Positions 59,276 through 64,000 of a stretch of DNA of 64,000 nt are shown piece by piece (position 1 is the first letter of the stretch; each line of letters begins with the position of its first letter). The notes under the pieces are model-generated. The model did not search any database. It had not been told where the DNA came from and worked only from the letters and a program-made list of their open reading frames with translations. This DNA is from Chlorophyllum brunneum. Lineage: Eukaryota > Basidiomycota > Agaricomycetes > Agaricales > Agaricaceae. The stretch spans positions 3,658,001 through 3,722,000 of the forward strand of contig OY756139.1 in assembly GCA_963576785.1 (NCBI GenBank), written 5' to 3'. The position numbers and the translations under genes were made by a program.

Positions 59276-60220
59276 TTTTGGGCCTTGTCAGGCACTGGTG
59301 CAGGAGTGGGTTTTGTTACCTTTGGCCTGGTGGTATTGGTCCTCAGTTTTCGGGCCCTACACTTCTTATTGTGGGTGACGGTCTTAAACTCCGCCTCAGT
59401 GATCATTTGAACATTATCATCGGAGATACCCAAATGAGTGACATCATTGTCATCGGAGATACTTGGAGTGACAACGTGTTCAATGACATCCATGCGGACA
59501 TTGTCAGGTTTCTAGGTGGAGTCTTTGGAGGCTGCATGTCAGAGAGGAGAGGAGTCTGGCTGAGGTGTTTCCTCAGCTCGGACAATAATCTTTCCAAAAT
59601 TGACCCCCATCCATCCATTGAGATCATTTTTCTACTCGTCAACAGTGACCTTGAGCCATCCCGCCTTCATCAAGGTCCCCATTAGTTCAGTAAAGGCTCG
59701 TCCAAATGCAAGCCCATCATCACCACTCATATTGAATGTGCTGCAGGCCTTGACCCACTCAGAGATCCTACTCACCTCTCTAACAGCATTGTCATAAAAC
59801 TCCTCCAGTCCACCCTCATATTCCAAAGCAGCTTCTTCTTCAACTTCAACTTTGGCCTCTATCTCCTCCTCAACCTGGTCAGCCCAGTCCTTGTTGTCTT
59901 TACCCGAGTAATAGTGGTCGCCATCACGTTCTGTGGATGGTCTTTTCCACATCGCTAAAAGAGGGGTCTGAGAACTGCAGGGGGGTAGTCGGTATTCTGC
60001 TGAGGACCGAGGGAGAAATGGTGTGGCTATAGGCCTGATTGGTTGGGATCACAGGCCTTGAGATGGAAGGCATCCTAGGAAACAGGATACCTGGTGGGGG
60101 CAGAGCTGGAGGGGCTGCAAAGATGGAGAGAGTAGGAACACTTGTTGTGTTCCCAAAGACATCCCCATCACCATCAGGCATAGGTTCTCTCGGAGAGAGA
60201 TCAGAATGTAATGCAGGCAT
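59276..60220 (-). pseudogene. LINE ORF1, N-terminal part, frameshifted
   Basis: The start is near 60220 (MPALHSDLSPREPMPDGD), followed by a Pro-rich segment (APPALPPPGILFPRMP). A frame change near 59940 leads to an acidic stretch (VEEEIEAKVEVEEEAALEYEGG), with stops near 59632 and 59490 and another frame change near 59230. I infer one ancestral ORF1. Confidence 0.65.
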
Positions 60221-60306
60221 AAAGTATAGCTTTTGTACTGTAGACTAGCACCATGTAATTGAGTTTTGCAAATCGATGGTAGTGGTACAAGTCAAAGAAG
60301 GGAATG

Positions 60307-60319
60307 TGGCCCTGCCTCA
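60307..60319. repeat. 13-bp target-site duplication of the full-length LINE, right
   Basis: Pairs with 54118-54130 with one mismatch. Confidence 0.85.
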
Positions 60320-60783
60320 TGATGGACAGTTTGTGGACTGCCCTTGACCACCACTACACCTCTGCTCAGGACCAACTGTTCAATGCAAATGTCCTAGAAG
60401 AACTGCCTCAACACATCTATGTATTCACTGACTCCCTCATGGCCTCCCGGCTTCTCCTTGATTGCTCACCACACTCTTGTCAGTGGCAGTCCATCCTCAT
60501 CTCGAAGGCACTCCTGACTTGGTTCAGTAAGTCAGACCAACACTGCCTTTCCTCCTATCACACTCTGTCCAAATGTAAATATAGGATTCAACGAGCCACT
60601 CATGACTGGATACAGATGGTTACCTAGCCTAACCGAGGTCAAAACCACTGAGTACCCAACATCTATCATGCCACCACTGTGACAACCAACTGTCCAAACT
60701 AGGTTGCACATTCTCTACCAGTGTCAGAACTTTGATCACCACTATGGCATTGACACCATCAAGAAGTTTGTTAACTTCTTACG
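60307..60783 (+). pseudogene. Inverted LINE segment, part 2 (ORF2 linker fused to RNase H by deletion)
   Basis: It continues 53807-54130 after the nested LINE. MMDSLWTALDHHYTSAQDQ ends with LEELPQ and then jumps without a gap to HIYVFTDSLMASRLLLD of RNase H. The whole RT is therefore missing. It ends near 60783 at the codons reading KKFVNFL. The next LINE base is found at about 53410, the inner edge of the 3' part. Confidence 0.82.
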
Positions 60784-60839
60784 TTGGATTTGAAGTCCAT
60801 AACTGGGAGAGCATAAGAAAAAAGGAAAAAAGGAAAAAG

Positions 60840-61880
60840 AAATTACGCAGGCACAGACCCAAACCTCCTTTGGACTTGACAACGATGTAACGGGGGTATT
60901 GACCCGGCATGGATATGAGGGCGGTCAGGTTCTGGAGGGAAGCTGAACATGGTAGGGTTGTGACGCAAGAAGTTGACAAAAGTCTTGATGGTGTCAATGC
61001 CAAAATGATGATCAAAGTTGTTGTAACGATAGAGGATGTACGACCTAGTCTGTATCATTTGACTGTCACAGTGGTGGCATGATAGGTCCTTGTTGGGGAA
61101 GAATCGAAGTCGATACTCCCCGATCGGGGTGTGACAAAGGATGGCGCAACACACTCTTGCAAAGAGCTGAGGCTTGTAACTGCATTCTCGTATCCAGGGA
61201 CTGGACTTGATGTGCAACAGTAAGGCAGAGGCCCCATTCACTCACACCGGGAGGTGGAGGAAGGAGCTACCACTGTATTTCTTGAATCCAAACATGGCTT
61301 GCCATGTATGGATCACTCATTCAGTGGACTTTTTTCATAAGTAGTCCACAGAGTTAGGGACTCGGTGATTTCTACCCCGGTTAGGCCAGGCAACTGTTTG
61401 AATCCAATCGTGAGTGGCTTTTTGAATACCATACTTGTACTTCGATGGCATGTGATAGAAGAAAAGGCGGTGTTGGTCTGACTTGTTGAACCAAACCAGG
61501 AGTGCCTTTGATGTGAGGATGGATTGTCGCTGGCAGGAGTGTGGCAAACAATTGAGTAGGAGCCAGGAGGCTGTGATGGAGTCAGTGGACATGTGAATGT
61601 GTTCAACCTGGTCATATTCTGTGGTTGCAAGTACCTTGGTGATTCCTAAGTACTGCGCAACTAGTTCCGTGTCTGTCGACGTAGTTCCTCCGAGCCTTTT
61701 CATGATAGAGCTCCTGCCGTCAAGGTGTCAAATAGTAGCTGCCACCGTAAACTGGCTGGCAAGCGGGTTGGGGTTGGGGTGGACCGAGCTGTCTGTGCCA
61801 ATAATGATGGATTTTTCGTCTGTCATCGCGTTAGTTGTAATATCGTCCCAAAGAGTCTTCGAGAGGTGAGGGCTGTCCCA
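60840..61880 (-). pseudogene. Third LINE: RNase H and C-terminal region
   Basis: It has MKRLGGTTSTDTELVAQYLGI with the expected Glu, HIHMSTDSITASWLLL, and a C-terminal Cys/His region (CHHCDSQMIQTRSYILYRY). Stops occur near 61333, 61315 and 61240. The frame ends near 60843. Confidence 0.8.
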
Positions 61881-61928
61881 GTTAAATCCTATAAAAGATA
61901 CATTAGTAGGGAAACAGTCAAGTAACCT

Positions 61929-63290
61929 TCATCCAGGCCAGACAGATTTAGAAACAGAGTTAAAATGTTCTATATAATGAGTCTCGGGGGTGGGGCGCGA
62001 AATATCCATCACAGCTCCAAGTGTCTTCTTCTTCTGAATCTCCGTGAAATTCTTGATGTGAAGTCGGTGTGGGGAAGAATGATACTCCTTCGTTAATCTT
62101 GCCAATGTGTGTTCATCATCCAATGTATGAAGCCTCGATGTTTGTTGTTCGGCCAACTTTTGGAGATGGAGTTTAATGGGCATGAGCCCTGCAAGGGACT
62201 CTACACCGCCTGTGGGAGAAGTCCGGAAGGCCCCAGTAATCCAGAGCACTGCACTTTGTTGCATTTTGTTGAGGATTTCACAGGTCCCTTTAGTTTGTGA
62301 CCTATTGTGAAACCATAGCCGATATCCATATGTCGCCACTGGTACAACACACAAATGGTATAGTAATCTTTTGTTACTGGAGGACAGACCTCTAACAGAG
62401 TTTTCATCACCTTAATCGTGGATATTGCTTTGGCGGAGTAGAATCGAACATGTTTCTTGAAAGTTAATGTTCGATCAAAGTAGAAGCCGAGATAGTGCCA
62501 ATGGGCTTTCGGTTTGAGGGGAGTGCAACCTGTGAATGGTGGTGATCCCAAATTGATAGAGGGATTCGAGTCCTGTCTTGCATGTGTAAAGTGGAAGACC
62601 TTGGACTTGCCATGTTCAATTTCTAGGCCAAATTCATTCATGAGCCGCTCCATTTCGTGGTACATGTGTTGAAGGATCTCGACGTTCCATTCCAGGGACG
62701 GAGATTGTGCGACTAAAGTGCCATCATCAACAAAAGAGAGAACATCAAAGTCCCATCTATCACGGTATTCCTCCATATGTGTGTCAAATATGTGAAGGAG
62801 GGGGGCGAGGTATAGGGCAGAAAGGATGGGGCTAAGGGCAGAACCTTGACCTACTCCTACTGCTGCATCGTATTCTGGGGAGGTTTCACTATTCTACCGG
62901 TAGGTAGTGCGACGCTCTTTAAGGTAGTTGTTGAAGAATGCTGCGACTTGTGGGGGGAATCCCTGCCAACCCAGTATGTCGATGAGTAGATTGTGGTTAA
63001 GGGAGGGGAAGAATTGGGCTACATCGAATGCGAGCACCGATGTCTTCTTCTTCTTTGTCCAGGCTCCCCGGATGATATGCATCAGAAAGAGACCTGCATC
63101 CTTAGTAGATCGTTGGTGGATGGCTCCCAGTTTGTGAGGGTGGAGAACTTTGAATTTCACCGCCTCGAATTGGAGTCGTTTGGCGAGCATTTTCTCTATT
63201 AGCTTGCCCAGCGTATTGAGGAGGACGATTGGTCTGAACGCCTTTGGAGTGGAGTAGTTGGGTTTGTTGGGTTTGGGGATGATCACCGAC
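61929..63290 (-). pseudogene. Third LINE: reverse transcriptase
   Basis: RT blocks in order are MIIPKPNKPNYSTPKAFRPI, LLNTLGKLIEKMLAKRL, AFDVAQFFPSLNHNLL (first catalytic Asp), a GVGQGSALSPILSALYLAP block, and FVDDGTLVAQSP (catalytic DD). All catalytic residues are present, unlike in the full-length LINE at 54131-60306. A stop near 62894 and a frameshift near 62400 interrupt it. Confidence 0.83.
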
Positions 63291-63385
63291 GTTGACTTTT
63301 TGAAGTGTGCAGGCCAATATCCAATACTTAGGCATGCACTGCTGATTTTGAGGAAGAGATCAGCGCAAGCTTCATTGGCGACAAT

Positions 63386-64000
63386 CTACTTAAGATAAGA
63401 CCAGGAAATATGGTTGGGCCTGGGGGAAGAAGAGTTTGAGGTATCCTTGAGCAAATCCATCATCTCCAGGAGAGAGAAATTCACCCAAGTCCTGTTCTCC
63501 ATTCTGTTCGGTGGAGGAAGTTCGTCCAAGACTACTGTGTTAGTTGGTCTGTCACGGGCAGCATTATAGTGTTGGTCGAGTGCTATCCACAGGTTGTCCA
63601 GAGTAAGACAAGGTCGGCCGTTATGACGCATAGCTTCCATAGCCAGGAGTGCACGATCTTTAACCCATGGCATTAGATCCCACGGGCGCTTTCGGTCGAC
63701 TGAGATTTCTTGGATCTTCCTGTCAAAATACGCTCTTTTCGTTTTCCTTGTGGTCTTGCGAAAGGTGTTCCATTTGCGCTTGTTCTTGTGGTCCATGTGG
63801 TGTGTAGCAAGTGCAGTGGAGCACTCCTCATTCCACCAGGTCTTGGATCTAGTGGTGATCTTGGTCTTTTTCACATTCCGGTTCCAGGATCTGTCAAATA
63901 GAACTTCCAATTCTGTGACTGCTCTTTCCAGCTCTTCCGCTTCGTTCATCGGCCAGGTCTTGTTCTTAATTCCTTCTACTATATCCATCAGGAACCTGGT
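63386..64000 (-). CDS. Third LINE: end of endonuclease domain and linker (partial)
   Basis: A 200-codon frame, open to the window edge, has LERAVTELEVLFDRSWNRN, TRSKTWWNEECSTAL, PWDLMPWVKDRALLAMEAM and NHISWSYLK, then a stop at 63386. This is the part of ORF2 between endonuclease and RT. The N-terminus lies outside the window. Confidence 0.78.
   Translation of the reverse strand, partial: TRFLMDIVEGIKNKTWPMNEAEELERAVTELEVLFDRSWNRNVKKTKITTRSKTWWNEECSTALATHHMDHKNKRKWNTFRKTTRKTKRAYFDRKIQEISVDRKRPWDLMPWVKDRALLAMEAMRHNGRPCLTLDNLWIALDQHYNAARDRPTNTVVLDELPPPNRMENRTWVNFSLLEMMDLLKDTSNSSSPRPNHISWSYLK

Larger units (their letters stand above)
54131..60306 (-). mobile_element. Tad1-like LINE, near full length (about 6.2 kb)
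   Basis: On the minus strand it starts near 60306 with a short 5' UTR. ORF1 with zinc knuckles follows, then ORF2 with APE-type endonuclease, RT and RNase H, and a roughly 400-bp 3' UTR ending in a poly(A) tail (plus-strand T run 54131-54157). It is flanked by the 13-bp duplication. It is dead: ORF1 is frameshifted, the N-terminal half of RT is deleted and ORF2 has several stops. Confidence 0.9.
60784..64000 (-). mobile_element. Third Tad1-like LINE, minus strand, runs off the window
   Basis: From the right edge it carries the end of endonuclease, the linker, a complete RT region, RNase H and the start of the 3' UTR. It lacks the distal about 400 bp of 3' UTR and the poly(A) tail. At 60784 it meets the plus-strand segment tail to tail. 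CpG is clearly more frequent than in the other LINEs, which suggests a younger copy. Confidence 0.88.

Noticed and set aside
60307..64000. Plus-strand LINE piece and third LINE as one twin-primed insertion
   Set aside because: They meet tail to tail at their 3' sides. Twin priming leaves the 5' side of the inverted part at the inner junction, and the piece fits the 52836-53413 end instead.
1..64000. CRISPR arrays, prophage, operons or other prokaryotic systems
   Set aside because: Spliceosomal introns, chromodomain gypsy elements and poly(A) LINEs show nuclear fungal DNA. The exact 18,281-bp repeat is a segmental duplication, not an array of short repeats.

Overview
This is repeat-dominated DNA from a filamentous basidiomycete, most likely an Agaricomycete. 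The evidence is a FunK1-type fungal protein kinase with 47-58 nt introns, a chromodomain Ty3/gypsy (chromovirus) family, a Ty1/copia element, and Tad1-like LINEs with an APE endonuclease, reverse transcriptase and RNase H. No bacterial features, tRNAs or rRNAs were seen. Genus cannot be fixed from sequence alone.

Layout. (i) 1-2232: mostly unassigned DNA, a decayed LTR scrap, and a three-exon MAPR/Dap1-like heme-binding protein gene (1537-2123). (ii) 2233-14009: an old minus-strand gypsy element (Z) split by a younger plus-strand gypsy element (X, 5827-12145) with a perfect 5-bp target duplication, ATGTT. (iii) 14010-24107: a gene-bearing segment with an intact 791-aa FunK1 kinase (17786-20365, minus) between two decayed kinase paralogues, a small scrap of a third, a short zinc-ribbon gene, and a dead FAD-linked oxidase gene. 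(iv) 24108-42388: a near-identical second copy of 5827-24107 at an exact offset of 18,281 bp. (v) 42389-48707: a third gypsy copy (Y). (vi) 48713-52835: a decayed copia element cut by LINE DNA. (vii) 52836-64000: a nested LINE cluster with a twin-primed insertion, a full-length minus-strand LINE inside it (54131-60306, 13-bp target duplication), and a third, better-preserved minus-strand LINE running off the window.

The main result is the origin of the 18.3-kb tandem array. X has ATGTT on both sides and Y has GTCTT on both sides. The middle gypsy copy has GTCTT on its left and ATGTT on its right, and it carries Y-type SNPs in its 5' part and X-type SNPs in its 3' part. This is the footprint of unequal homologous recombination between two gypsy elements, with the crossover between 27560 and 29589. 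The event doubled a whole kinase locus. A collapsed or haplotype-concatenated assembly remains the alternative.

A second theme is cytosine deamination. Most in-frame stops in the transposons are CGA-to-TGA changes, several proven by a paralogue that keeps CGA or carries the opposite-strand product CAA. CpG is nearly absent from most of the window but retained over about 17.44-20.65 kb, covering the intact kinase, with one edge inside a pseudogene. The gypsy family also has a 12-nt self-complementary primer site suggesting Tf1-type self-priming, and an unrecognised 292-aa ORF between pol and the 3' LTR.
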